From Agromyces allii (GTDB lineage Bacteria > Actinomycetota > Actinomycetes > Actinomycetales > Microbacteriaceae), in contig NZ_WBIN01000008.1 of the NCBI RefSeq assembly GCF_009749385.1, positions 124,001 to 188,000 on the forward strand: 64,000 nt of DNA, given 5' to 3'. Shown here piece by piece: positions 7,599-15,386 of this stretch. Within the stretch, counting starts at the first letter, position 1. Each line of letters begins with the position of its first letter. The notes beneath the pieces are model-generated. The model saw only the letters and a list, made by a program, of their open reading frames with translations, was not told the origin of the DNA and made no database searches. A program made the translations under genes and the position numbers.

Positions 7599-7982
7599 AT
7601 GCCCAAGACCGCCGTCACCCTGTCGAACGCACCCAAGCCCGCCGGCCCCTACAGCCACGGCGTCGTCGCGAACGGCTTCCTGTACACCGCGGGCTTCGGC
7701 CCGCAGGACCCGGCCACGGGCCTCGTCGTCGAGGGCGGCGCCGCCGAGCAGACGCGCCAGGTGCTGCGCAACATCGGCGCCGTGCTCGCCGAGTACGGCC
7801 TCGGCTTCGACGACGTCGTGAAGGTCACGGCCCACCTCGAGGACCTCGCCGACTTCGCCGAGTACAACGTCGCGTACGCCGAGTTCTTCACCGAGCCCTA
7901 CCCCGTGCGCACCACGGTCGGCTCGCGCCTCGCGAACATCCTCGTCGAGATCGACGTCGTCGCGGCGATCCCGCAGGACTGA
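7599..7982 (+). CDS. RidA-family enamine/imine deaminase
   Basis: A 127-residue protein of the YjgF/YER057c/UK114 family, forming trimers in the cytoplasm. The family signature is visible: APKPAGPYSHGV at residues 10-21, the TAGFGPQDP block, QTRQVLRNIGAVLAEYG and the C-terminal PVRTTVGS with the catalytic Arg, followed by LVEIDVVAAI. RidA proteins hydrolyse the reactive 2-aminoacrylate-type enamines and imines released by PLP dehydratases such as D-serine dehydratase. Its place behind a PLP deaminase therefore makes functional sense. GGAGGA lies 5 nt upstream of the start. About 107 bases separate it from iclR; that stretch holds a GGATGCCGC half-motif and no other visible feature. Confidence 0.9.
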   Translation: MPKTAVTLSNAPKPAGPYSHGVVANGFLYTAGFGPQDPATGLVVEGGAAEQTRQVLRNIGAVLAEYGLGFDDVVKVTAHLEDLADFAEYNVAYAEFFTEPYPVRTTVGSRLANILVEIDVVAAIPQD

Positions 7983-8054
7983 CCCCCGAATGGGCGCACG
8001 TCGCCCCTTCCCCTCGTAGACTGGCCCGACACCGGCCGCTGGGGAGGGGGCGAC

Positions 8055-9257
8055 GTGCCGAACGATGCCGCGCGCGGCGACGAGCCCGTCGTGCGTCACG
8101 ACCGTGACGACGCCCGCTACGTGCTCCGCGGCCACGACGCGGGGTCGCCCGATGCAGGGTCGCCCGACGCGGGGCCGGCCGGCGCGGAATCGGCCGATGA
8201 CGCTGCCCCGCGCGCTCCGGTCGACGGCACGATCGCCGTCTGGGCCCCGGGCGCACCGGCGCCGCGGCGATCGGGCCGGGCCCTGCCCATCGCCCTCATC
8301 GCCGTCGCAGCGCTGCTGCTGCTCGCCCTCGCCGCGTTCGCGACGACGCTCGTCATCGTGTCGCAGCAGGCCGCGGGCAACCCGTTCCGGGATCGCGCGC
8401 TCTTCGTCGACCCGGATTCCAACGCGGCCCGCGCGGCGACCGGTTCCGGCACCGAGGCGCAGCGCGCCGCGGCCTCGCGCATCGCCGAGTCCCCCGCCGC
8501 GATCTGGTTGACGCCCGAGCGCGTGCGACCCGGAACCGCGTCCGACGCGGTCGCCGACACCGTGGCGCAGGCGACGGCCGCCGGTGCACTCCCGGTGTTC
8601 GTGGTCTACGGCATCACCGACCGCGACTGCGGCGGGTTCTCGTCGGGGGGCCTGCCGCGCGACGAGTACCTCGACTGGGTCGACGAGATCGCCGCCGGCC
8701 TCGGCGACCGCACGAGCATCGTCGTGCTCGAGCCCGACTCCCTCGCGCTCGCCTCCGAATGCCCCGACCCCGAGGCGCGCACCGCGCTCGTGCGGTCCGC
8801 GCTGGAACGCTTCTCGGGCACCGGCGCCGAGGTCTACCTCGACGGCGGGCACTCCGCGTGGCTGCCTGCCGCCGACATGGCGGAACTGTTGCGCGCCGCG
8901 GGCGTCGACCAGGCCCGCGGCTTCGCCACGAACGTGTCCAACGCGCAGGCGACCGAGGCCGAGTCCGCCTATGCCGCACGGGTCTCCGACGCGCTCGGCG
9001 GCGCTCACGCGATCGTCGACACGTCGCGGAACGGCGCAGGGCCGCCCGCCGACGGGCAATGGTGCAACGCACCCGATCTCGCACTCGGCGAAGCGGCGCA
9101 CGCCGTCGACGACCCGGTCGTCGACGCGGTGCTGTGGGTCAAGCCGCCAGGCGAGAGCGACGGAACGTGCAACGGCGGGCCGGCCGCGGGGACCTGGTGG
9201 CCCGAGCAGGCGGAGGAGCTGGTCGCGAACGCCGATCGGCTCGCCGGAGGATCATGA
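8055..9257 (+). CDS. Membrane-anchored glycoside hydrolase family 6 protein
   Basis: A 400-residue GH6 (1,4-beta-glucanase/cellobiohydrolase) protein. Residues 1-75 form a disordered Asp/Ala/Pro tail with a DAGSPDAGSPDAG repeat, residues 76-102 are a single transmembrane helix with the enzyme outside, and the barrel follows. Landmarks are VVYGITDRDCGG (D191), VVLEPDSL (D228, position of the catalytic acid), TSRNG and the WVKPPGESDG segment near the end. GTG at 8055 is preceded by GGGAGGGGG. A TAGACT -10 box lies at 8016-8021. There is no cellulose-binding domain and no secretion beyond the anchor, unlike free cellulases. Its neighbours include a processive glycan synthase, so a role in trimming or releasing a beta-glucan made at the membrane is likely, as with GH6/GH8 proteins of cellulose synthesis loci. 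Confidence 0.82.
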   Translation: MPNDAARGDEPVVRHDRDDARYVLRGHDAGSPDAGSPDAGPAGAESADDAAPRAPVDGTIAVWAPGAPAPRRSGRALPIALIAVAALLLLALAAFATTLVIVSQQAAGNPFRDRALFVDPDSNAARAATGSGTEAQRAAASRIAESPAAIWLTPERVRPGTASDAVADTVAQATAAGALPVFVVYGITDRDCGGFSSGGLPRDEYLDWVDEIAAGLGDRTSIVVLEPDSLALASECPDPEARTALVRSALERFSGTGAEVYLDGGHSAWLPAADMAELLRAAGVDQARGFATNVSNAQATEAESAYAARVSDALGGAHAIVDTSRNGAGPPADGQWCNAPDLALGEAAHAVDDPVVDAVLWVKPPGESDGTCNGGPAAGTWWPEQAEELVANADRLAGGS

Positions 9258-9272
9258 TGAACGGGGGAACAC

Positions 9273-10160
9273 ATGACGGCACGTGACCGCGTCGCGGTGA
9301 TCATCGAGGACGACGCGGACATCCGCCGACTCCTCGAGGAGGTGCTCGAGCAGGGCGGATTCGAGACGCACAGCGCCGGCAACGGACTCGACGGGGTCGA
9401 GAAGGTGCGCCGCTACCGGCCCACGCTCACGACCCTCGACGTCAGCATGCCCGGCATCGACGGCTTCGAGGCGGCCAAGCGCATCAGGGCGTTCAGCGAC
9501 ACCTACCTCATCATGCTCACCGCCCGGACCGAGGAGATCGACACCCTCATGGGGCTCGAGTCTGGCGCCGACGACTACATCGCGAAGCCGTTCCGACCTC
9601 GCGAGCTCCGGGCCCGGATCGACGCCATGATGCGACGTCCACGGCTCGCCGCGTCCGGCGGCGACGGCGATCAGTCGGCTTCGCCCTCGACGGACACCGT
9701 GCCGCCCGACGTCCCGGCCGGCGAGAAGGCCTCAGCGCAGCCGGGTGCGCCCGCCGAACCCGCGACGGCAACGGCATCGCCGCCGTCGGCGGCCGTCGTC
9801 GTGCCGGCGACCGCCGCGGGCGACGAGGACTGGATCGAGCATCGGGGCCTGCGGGTCGAACCCGACATGCGCCTCGTGGTGGTCGACGGCGAGGAGGTCG
9901 AGCTGACGCGCAGCGAGTTCGACCTGCTCAGCCTCATCATCTCGTCGCGTCGGCGGGTGCGCAGCAAGGCCGATCTCGCCCTCGCGCTGCGAGGCGAGAG
10001 CTACGTCACGTCGTACTACGTGAGCGACGCCGACAAGCGGGCCGTCGAGGTGCACCTCGCCAACCTGCGCCGCAAGCTCGGCGAGAACGCCAGCCAGCCG
10101 CGCTGGATCGAGACGGTCCGCGGAGTCGGCTACCGCCTCACCGCCGACGACGGCGCCTGA
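9273..10160 (+). CDS. OmpR/PhoB-family response regulator with long linker
   Basis: A 295-residue regulator. The receiver domain (1-125) has the acidic pocket IIEDDADI, the phosphoacceptor D56 in TTLDVSMPG, the conserved Thr in MLTARTE and K in AKPFRP. The C-terminal winged helix (about 190-292) has the SEFDLLSLII block and VEVHLANLRRKLGE...VRGVGYRL. The two are joined by an unusually long, Pro/Ala/Ser-rich linker of about 60 residues. It lies 15 bases after the GH6 gene and probably shares its transcript. The histidine kinase at 13693-15333 is the likely partner, and a pair of 11-bp direct repeats at 11841-11862, the spacing favoured by this class, is a possible binding site. Confidence 0.9.
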   Translation: MTARDRVAVIIEDDADIRRLLEEVLEQGGFETHSAGNGLDGVEKVRRYRPTLTTLDVSMPGIDGFEAAKRIRAFSDTYLIMLTARTEEIDTLMGLESGADDYIAKPFRPRELRARIDAMMRRPRLAASGGDGDQSASPSTDTVPPDVPAGEKASAQPGAPAEPATATASPPSAAVVVPATAAGDEDWIEHRGLRVEPDMRLVVVDGEEVELTRSEFDLLSLIISSRRRVRSKADLALALRGESYVTSYYVSDADKRAVEVHLANLRRKLGENASQPRWIETVRGVGYRLTADDGA

Positions 10161-10170
10161 CCGGGACGAC

Positions 10171-10205
10171 GGATGCCCCGCCTCGAAGTTCGAGGCGGGG
10201 CATCC
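10171..10205. terminator. Bidirectional terminator between the response regulator and GT2 genes
   Basis: A perfect 17-bp stem (GGATGCCCCGCCTCGAA / TTCGAGGCGGGGCATCC, 10171-10187 and 10189-10205) with a one-base centre stands between convergent genes. TTCG follows on the plus side. Its outer bases carry the GGATGCC/GGCATCC motif seen throughout the window. Confidence 0.85.
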
Positions 10206-10245
10206 GTTCGTTCCGCCGCGAGCGTCGCGCCCGCGGCATCCGTCA

Positions 10246-11745
10246 TCAGACCTTGTAGCCGTGGTGGCGGCGCACCAGCTTGCCGAACATGCTGAGCGTC
10301 TGCAGCACCGTGATGGTGCCGAGCACGGGCCAGCCGACCCAGAGGATCGAGGACTGCACGACGGGGCTGAGCTGGGTCCAGATCGCGACCATGGCGATCA
10401 CCGCGGCGAGCGCGATCAGCAGCGGTGCCAGGTAGGCGTGCCCCGAGCCGCGCTCGGCCTTGGCCTGAGCCGCCCAGTTGTCGACCTGCTTCTTGCTGGC
10501 GAACTTCGTCCAGGCTCGGGCGAAGTGCCCGATGCGCACCCACATGTACACCTCGGCCGGCAGCAGCAGCACCGCGAACAGGATGTCGCGCGCCGAACGG
10601 CTCTCCATCGACAGCGCGATGCGGAGGTTCAGGAGGATCGCGACGACGGGCGGGATGAGCCAGACGGGGCTGAACACGAACGCGCCGATCGAGAGCGACC
10701 CGGCGAGCAGCACGAGGAACAGGATGCGGCTGAGGGCGTTGATCACCATCGACGCGTTCTCCCACCAGCGCAGGCGCAGGTTGGGGTGGAAGGGCTGGCC
10801 CTTCGTGTCGCCGCGCTGCCCGGGCCACATGAGCTCGATGGCGCCGTAGTTCCACTTCACCTGCTGGGCGTCGAGCGCCCGCAGCGTGGTCATGCCGCCG
10901 ACGTCGGCGCGAGCGCGCGCGCTGATCTTCGTGAGGTACCCGGCGCTCTTGATCTGGAGCGAGAGGAGCGAGTCCTCGACCTCGCTGTCCTTGACCCAGG
11001 GGGTGGTCTGGCGGTTCGCGGTCATCGCGTCGCGCAGGGCGTGCGTGGCGAAGATCGAGTACTGGCCTCCGAGCACCGCCATGTTGCGGCCTCGAAGCAT
11101 GTTCTGCATGTTGAACGCGGCGAACTGCGCGCGCTGGCCGGCGATGAGGAACGGGGCCACGACGCCCGTCATCTCGCGGTCGTCGATCGAGTAGATCGCC
11201 GAGATGCCGCCGATGCGGCTGTCCGAGGCGATCTCGGCCTCGAGGAACTCCACGGCGCGCTCGTCGGCCACCGTGTCGCCGTCGACGCCGAGCAGGAAGT
11301 CGAGGCCCTCGACGAGCGTGTAGCCGTAGTTCAGGGCGCCGACCTTCTTGTCGGGGTTCTTGCCGATGTCGTGCACGAAGATCTCGGTGAACTGCTCGAC
11401 GCCGTCCGCATCGACGCGGGTGTGCGCCCCGGCGAACGTCGCGGCGACCTCGACGGTGCGGTCGGTCGTGTTGTTCACGACGACGTGCACCACGTCGGGC
11501 AGCCGCGTCTGGGCGAGCAGCGACTCGAGGACGGCCCCGATCGACGCCTCCTCGTTGTAGGCGGGGACGATGCACCCGATCGTCGATCGCGTCGACGGAA
11601 GGGTGTCCACGAGCGCGGCGAAGTCGTCGACGTACGCTTCGAGTTCGGGAGCGGGAAGCGGCCGGACGTACGATTCTGCGATGCCCGCGCCGTCTCGCGT
11701 GACGGCCCCGTGGGCGATGGGGCTGGCGACGACACCGGTCATCAT
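10246..11745 (-). CDS. Processive family 2 glycosyltransferase, cellulose/hyaluronan-synthase-like
   Basis: A 499-residue inverting glycan synthase. The cytoplasmic GT-A domain (about 55-330) has IVPAYNEEASIGAVL, NNTTDRT, the UDP/metal motif VDGD (D155, D157), VEDSLL (E257-D258) as catalytic base region and QQVKW (294-298) as the QxxRW-type motif of processive synthases. Five hydrophobic helices follow (about 335-490), so the polymer is probably extruded as it is made. No PilZ domain and no N-terminal helices are present, unlike BcsA. It is encoded opposite the response regulator and divergently from the lipoprotein. Product could be a beta-glucan (suggested by the GH6 neighbour) or another beta-linked polymer; the sequence alone does not settle it. 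Confidence 0.85.
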   Translation of the reverse strand: MMTGVVASPIAHGAVTRDGAGIAESYVRPLPAPELEAYVDDFAALVDTLPSTRSTIGCIVPAYNEEASIGAVLESLLAQTRLPDVVHVVVNNTTDRTVEVAATFAGAHTRVDADGVEQFTEIFVHDIGKNPDKKVGALNYGYTLVEGLDFLLGVDGDTVADERAVEFLEAEIASDSRIGGISAIYSIDDREMTGVVAPFLIAGQRAQFAAFNMQNMLRGRNMAVLGGQYSIFATHALRDAMTANRQTTPWVKDSEVEDSLLSLQIKSAGYLTKISARARADVGGMTTLRALDAQQVKWNYGAIELMWPGQRGDTKGQPFHPNLRLRWWENASMVINALSRILFLVLLAGSLSIGAFVFSPVWLIPPVVAILLNLRIALSMESRSARDILFAVLLLPAEVYMWVRIGHFARAWTKFASKKQVDNWAAQAKAERGSGHAYLAPLLIALAAVIAMVAIWTQLSPVVQSSILWVGWPVLGTITVLQTLSMFGKLVRRHHGYKV

Positions 11746-11840
11746 GGAACTCCTTCGACGATCTGGGTGCAGCGTCCCCGCACCACGTTCCGAGTCTGGC
11801 GGGGCGACCTCGGGTTCAGCGCTGGGATGCGATAGCGTCG

Positions 11841-11862
11841 GCTCAAGATCTGCTCAAGATTC
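11841..11862. promoter_or_regulatory. Tandem 11-bp direct repeat, candidate OmpR-type regulator site
   Basis: GCTCAAGATCT (11841-11851) is followed directly by GCTCAAGATTC (11852-11862): two half-sites with exactly 11-bp period, the one-helical-turn spacing bound by OmpR/PhoB-family dimers. The site lies between the divergent GT2 and lipoprotein genes, about 95 bp and 43 bp from their start codons. The cognate regulator is presumably the one at 9273-10160. Confidence 0.6.
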
Positions 11863-11905
11863 CGGCGTTTGGGGGGCCAGACGTCGCCGGACCGGAAGGC
11901 ATCCC

Positions 11906-12529
11906 GTGCGCGAGCGACCCGTTCACATGTCCGTCACCCGCATCGCGGCGGTCGGGGTGATCTCGGCCGCGGCGTTGCTCGTGTCCGGGTGCTCGGCACC
12001 GCCGTGGCTCTCGGCGGGCGGCTCCCCGTCGCCATCGGCATCGGCATCGCCGACGAGCACCGCGGCGCCGGTGCAGAACGATCTCGCGGCGGGCGCGGTC
12101 ACCCGCACCGTCGAGGTCGGTGCGATCACGCTGACGATCGACTACTGGTCGACGCTCCCGATGGACCAGTGGACCGCCGCGGCCAATAAGCCCCTGAGCT
12201 TCGCGGTGCACGCGACGGTGACCCCCGCCGACGGCCAGAAGATCTACCTCTCGAGAGTCACGGCCACCCCCGTCGTCGCCGGAGACGACGGCGCCCTGCC
12301 GGCTCCCGACCCCATCGTCGACCAGGCGAGCGTCGCGCCCGGCTACCTGGTGCTCGACCCCTACAGCTACAGCCAGACCTTCATCGTGCCCGCCCTCGAC
12401 AGCGCCGCCACGAGCCTCGAGCTCACCGTGAAGTACGAGCTCCTGCAGCAGTCCACGCCCACGTCGAGCGACTACGCGAAGCAGACCGCGGTCGACACGC
12501 TCTCGATCGCGATCGCACCGGAGGACTGA
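11906..12529 (+). CDS. Secreted lipoprotein of unknown function in the glycan locus
   Basis: A 207-residue predicted lipoprotein. The signal sequence ends in LLVSGC at the lipobox; a Ser/Pro/Ala/Thr-rich spacer of about 25 residues follows, then a domain of about 135 residues rich in alternating hydrophobic residues that looks like an all-beta fold (TRTVEVGAITLTIDYW, LSFAVHATVTP, SLELTVKYELL). I recognise no catalytic motif and no named family. The GTG at 11906 is preferred over ATG at 11927 because GGAAGG lies 6 nt before it. Its promoter region, shared with the GT2 gene, holds the tandem direct repeat. It may bind or shape the exported polymer, which is inference from location only. It converges with the GGDEF-like gene. 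Confidence 0.75.
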   Translation: MRERPVHMSVTRIAAVGVISAAALLVSGCSAPPWLSAGGSPSPSASASPTSTAAPVQNDLAAGAVTRTVEVGAITLTIDYWSTLPMDQWTAAANKPLSFAVHATVTPADGQKIYLSRVTATPVVAGDDGALPAPDPIVDQASVAPGYLVLDPYSYSQTFIVPALDSAATSLELTVKYELLQQSTPTSSDYAKQTAVDTLSIAIAPED

Positions 12530-12538
12530 CCGCGGCGG

Positions 12539-13696
12539 TCAGTCTGCGACCGCGACCACGCCGCCGCCCTTCGCACGTGCGGATGCCGCGGCATCCCGTG
12601 CTGCGGCCATCAACCCGTCGAAGTCGTACCCGAAGCGATCGGTGCCCGCGAGGCCGATGCTCGCCGACAGTCGCAAGCCCTGCGCGGCCTCGATGCGATG
12701 CTCCCGCAGCCCTCGCTGGACCGCCTCGGCGTCATCGACGGCCAGGTCGAGCCGTGCGAACGGCGCCACCAGGACGAGTGATCCGCGCCCGTCGTGGCCG
12801 ATGTCGGAGTGCGGCGACCCGTGCCGCCGCACGACCTCGGTGAACTCCGTCAGGAGCTGGTTGCCAACCGATCGGCCGAACGCCGTGTTCAGGGCATCCA
12901 GCTCGTCGACCTCGATGCGCAGGAACACGAGCTGCTCGTCGTGGTAGTTCGCGCGCTCCAGCCAGTCCTCGACGATCTCGCGGAACGAAGCGTCGTTCAG
13001 CACGGCATCGGGAGCGTACGACGGCACGGTGTCGCGTCGGTTCGAGGTGCGCGGCACCCGTTCGCCCTGGAGGACGACGAGACTCACGACGGCGACGACC
13101 ATGAGCGAGATGAGCACGAACCCGGCGGCCTGGGTGCCGAGTGCGGCCCTGAACCACGGGTCGTCGGGGCCGAGCACGACGAACGCCGCCGCCCTCGTGG
13201 CGTAGTACACGGTGACGACCACGAAGATGACCGTCAGGCCGCGAGCCGCCCAGTGCACGCGCATCGGCGTCCGCAGCGTCTCCCACGCGCCGAGCGCGGC
13301 GAAGAGGGCGATGAGCGAGAACATGACGATCGCACCGGCCCAGTCGCCGCCGTCGGCCCCCTGCGCGACGACGGCGACGACCGCTGCACCCGCCGCGACG
13401 AGGGCGACCCAGGCGAGCTCACGTCGACCGTTGTACGCCCGCGCGCCGGACCAGAGCAGGGCCGGGCTCAGCACGACCGCGCCGTTGCCGATCGCCACGG
13501 CCCACCACGCCTCGGGACTCACGATCCACGTCGCGTACGACAGCGACGCGAGGATGCCCGACAGGAACGCGACCGTCCACACCCGCCCCGCGGCATCCGC
13601 CGTGCGGAGCACCGTGTCGAGGATGAACATCACGGCCGCCACGATGGTGACGGTGATGACCGCGAGCTGCATGGTGTACGGATCGATGGTGGTCAT
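12539..13696 (-). CDS. Seven-helix membrane protein with degenerate GGDEF domain
   Basis: A 385-residue protein. Six or seven hydrophobic helices (about residues 10-215) are followed by a cytoplasmic domain with the GGDEF-family outline: FLRIEVDELDALNTAFGRSVGNQLL corresponds to the block LDLDxFKxxND..GHxxGDxxL, and LRLSASIGLA to the later strand. However, the active-site loop that should read RxGGDEF is DIGHDGRGS (about 298-306), so diguanylate cyclase activity is doubtful; it could act as a nucleotide sensor or scaffold. The ATG at 13696 overlaps the histidine kinase stop (ATGA), so the two are co-translated. The gene is part of the glycan-synthase locus, where c-di-GMP proteins are common in other bacteria. 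Confidence 0.8.
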   Translation of the reverse strand: MTTIDPYTMQLAVITVTIVAAVMFILDTVLRTADAAGRVWTVAFLSGILASLSYATWIVSPEAWWAVAIGNGAVVLSPALLWSGARAYNGRRELAWVALVAAGAAVVAVVAQGADGGDWAGAIVMFSLIALFAALGAWETLRTPMRVHWAARGLTVIFVVVTVYYATRAAAFVVLGPDDPWFRAALGTQAAGFVLISLMVVAVVSLVVLQGERVPRTSNRRDTVPSYAPDAVLNDASFREIVEDWLERANYHDEQLVFLRIEVDELDALNTAFGRSVGNQLLTEFTEVVRRHGSPHSDIGHDGRGSLVLVAPFARLDLAVDDAEAVQRGLREHRIEAAQGLRLSASIGLAGTDRFGYDFDGLMAAARDAAASARAKGGGVVAVAD

Positions 13697-15333
13697 GCAT
13701 CCTCCTGGCCCGCGGTCGGCAGCGTGACGATGACGGTCGTGCCGACGCCCTGCGTGCTCTCGATCGTCAATCGTCCGCCGTGCCGTTCGACGAAGTCGCG
13801 CGCGATGCCGAGACCGAGCCCGCTGCCGTGCACGCTGCCCTTGCGCACCGACTCCGAGCGGAAGAACCGATCGAAGATCTTCGGCATCTCGGCCTCGGCG
13901 ATGCCGATGCCGGAGTCCCGCACGACGATCCAGGCCGTGCTCTCGTCTGCGGTCACCCCGATCGAGACCTCGCCGCCCTCGTCGTTGTACTTGATGGCGT
14001 TCGAGAGCAGGTTGTCGACCACCTGCCTGATGCGGAAGGGGTCGGCACGGACGATCACGCACTCGGCCGACGTGATGTTGACGGTGATGCCGCGCTCGTC
14101 GGAGCGAGGACGGAGCGACTCCACCGAGTCGCGCACGATCGCCCCGAGATCTGCGTCGTCGAACTGCAGGAGCGGGGGCGCGTCGACCTGACGCGCGCTC
14201 TGGAGGATGCTCGCGATGAGCTCGAGCATCCGCTCGCCGTTGCGCTCCATGATCTCGAGGTTGCGCCGCACCGAGGCCGGCAGCTCCGGATCGTCGAGCG
14301 AGAGCTCGATGTAGCCGAGCACCGAGGTCATCGGCGTGCGCAACTCGTGCGAGACCGAGGCGACGAGGTCGTCGCGGGCCCGGATCGCCCGGAGCTCGGC
14401 CGTCACGTCGCGCACGACGAGCACGCTGCCGTCCGGCTCGTTGTCGACGTCGTACAGTCGGCGGGCCGTCGCGGCCACGGCCGCCAGCTCCTGCCGTTCC
14501 GTGGGGATCCACGTGATGACGTCGTCGAACTCCTCCCCGTCGGCGGCCCGGTTGAAGGGGAGCTCACCCGGTTCGAGGGCGGTCGCCCGATCCTCGGCGA
14601 ACGCCATGCCGTGGCGGGCGTCGTCGGGTCGCCCGATCTCCAGCCCGTAGAGCCTCGCGTATGCCGCATTCATGATCGCGCCGCGTCCATCGCGGTCGAG
14701 CCGCACGACGCCGAACTCGACCGCGTTCAGCACGTCGGCGATGAGCGCCTCCTGACGGCTCGCCCGTCGCAGTGCCCGCTCGAGCTGGGTCGCCTGCGAG
14801 CGCAGCAGCACGCGCTGCGCCGCGGCGCGTCGATTCGACAGCACCGCGCTCGTCGCGACGAAGAGCAGCGCGATCGGCAGCAGCACGACCCCCGGCACGC
14901 CCGCGGCGGCGAACTCCCGCTGCGCGAGGATCTCCGACGTCCAGACCAGCACCGACGCGGACCCGACCGAGATGACGGCCCCGCGCACCCCGAAGTAGCT
15001 CGAGAGCCAGATGGTGGGGAAGATCCAGAGCAGGCCGACGCCGACCGCCGGGTCGCCGATGCGCATGAGGCCGATGGCGACGATGTCGAGGATCGGCACG
15101 ACCATCACGAACTCGCGCGGCAGCCGATGCCAGGGCGTCACGACGGTGACGCCCGTCACGACGAACGCCAGGAGGATGCCCGCGAGCACGAGCGGTTTCG
15201 CCATCGAGCTCGGCGCGAACGCCTGGAGGGTGAAGACGACGACGATCAGCGCCGCGCCGAACAGCAGTTGCGAGAGGATCACCGAACGGTCGAGGGTCAC
15301 GCTGCCCCTCTGAGGCTCCCCCGATGCCCGCAT
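13693..15333 (-). CDS. Membrane sensor histidine kinase with PAS-like domain
   Basis: A 546-residue kinase. Six hydrophobic helices (about 17-165) form the sensor, followed by a coiled segment, a PAS-like domain (195-315) and the catalytic core: phosphoacceptor H329 in VSHELRTPMTSVLGY, N box DNLLSNAIKYN, G1 DSGIGI, F box FDRFFRS and G2 GSGLGLGIA. It probably phosphorylates the response regulator at 9273. ATG at 15333 is preceded by TAGGCT six bases upstream, fitting a leaderless transcript; GTG at 15300, with AGAGGGG five bases upstream, is an equally good alternative start. Its 3' end overlaps the degenerate GGDEF gene. Confidence 0.88.
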   Translation of the reverse strand: MRASGEPQRGSVTLDRSVILSQLLFGAALIVVVFTLQAFAPSSMAKPLVLAGILLAFVVTGVTVVTPWHRLPREFVMVVPILDIVAIGLMRIGDPAVGVGLLWIFPTIWLSSYFGVRGAVISVGSASVLVWTSEILAQREFAAAGVPGVVLLPIALLFVATSAVLSNRRAAAQRVLLRSQATQLERALRRASRQEALIADVLNAVEFGVVRLDRDGRGAIMNAAYARLYGLEIGRPDDARHGMAFAEDRATALEPGELPFNRAADGEEFDDVITWIPTERQELAAVAATARRLYDVDNEPDGSVLVVRDVTAELRAIRARDDLVASVSHELRTPMTSVLGYIELSLDDPELPASVRRNLEIMERNGERMLELIASILQSARQVDAPPLLQFDDADLGAIVRDSVESLRPRSDERGITVNITSAECVIVRADPFRIRQVVDNLLSNAIKYNDEGGEVSIGVTADESTAWIVVRDSGIGIAEAEMPKIFDRFFRSESVRKGSVHGSGLGLGIARDFVERHGGRLTIESTQGVGTTVIVTLPTAGQEDA

Positions 15334-15386
15334 GCAGCGAGCCTACTCGGGCGAGTCGGGCACGGGCCCGAGGCCGCCCCGGCCGG

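Noticed and set aside
12539..13696. Active diguanylate cyclase
   Set aside because: The GGDEF loop is replaced by GHDGR; I therefore call it degenerate and do not claim c-di-GMP synthesis.
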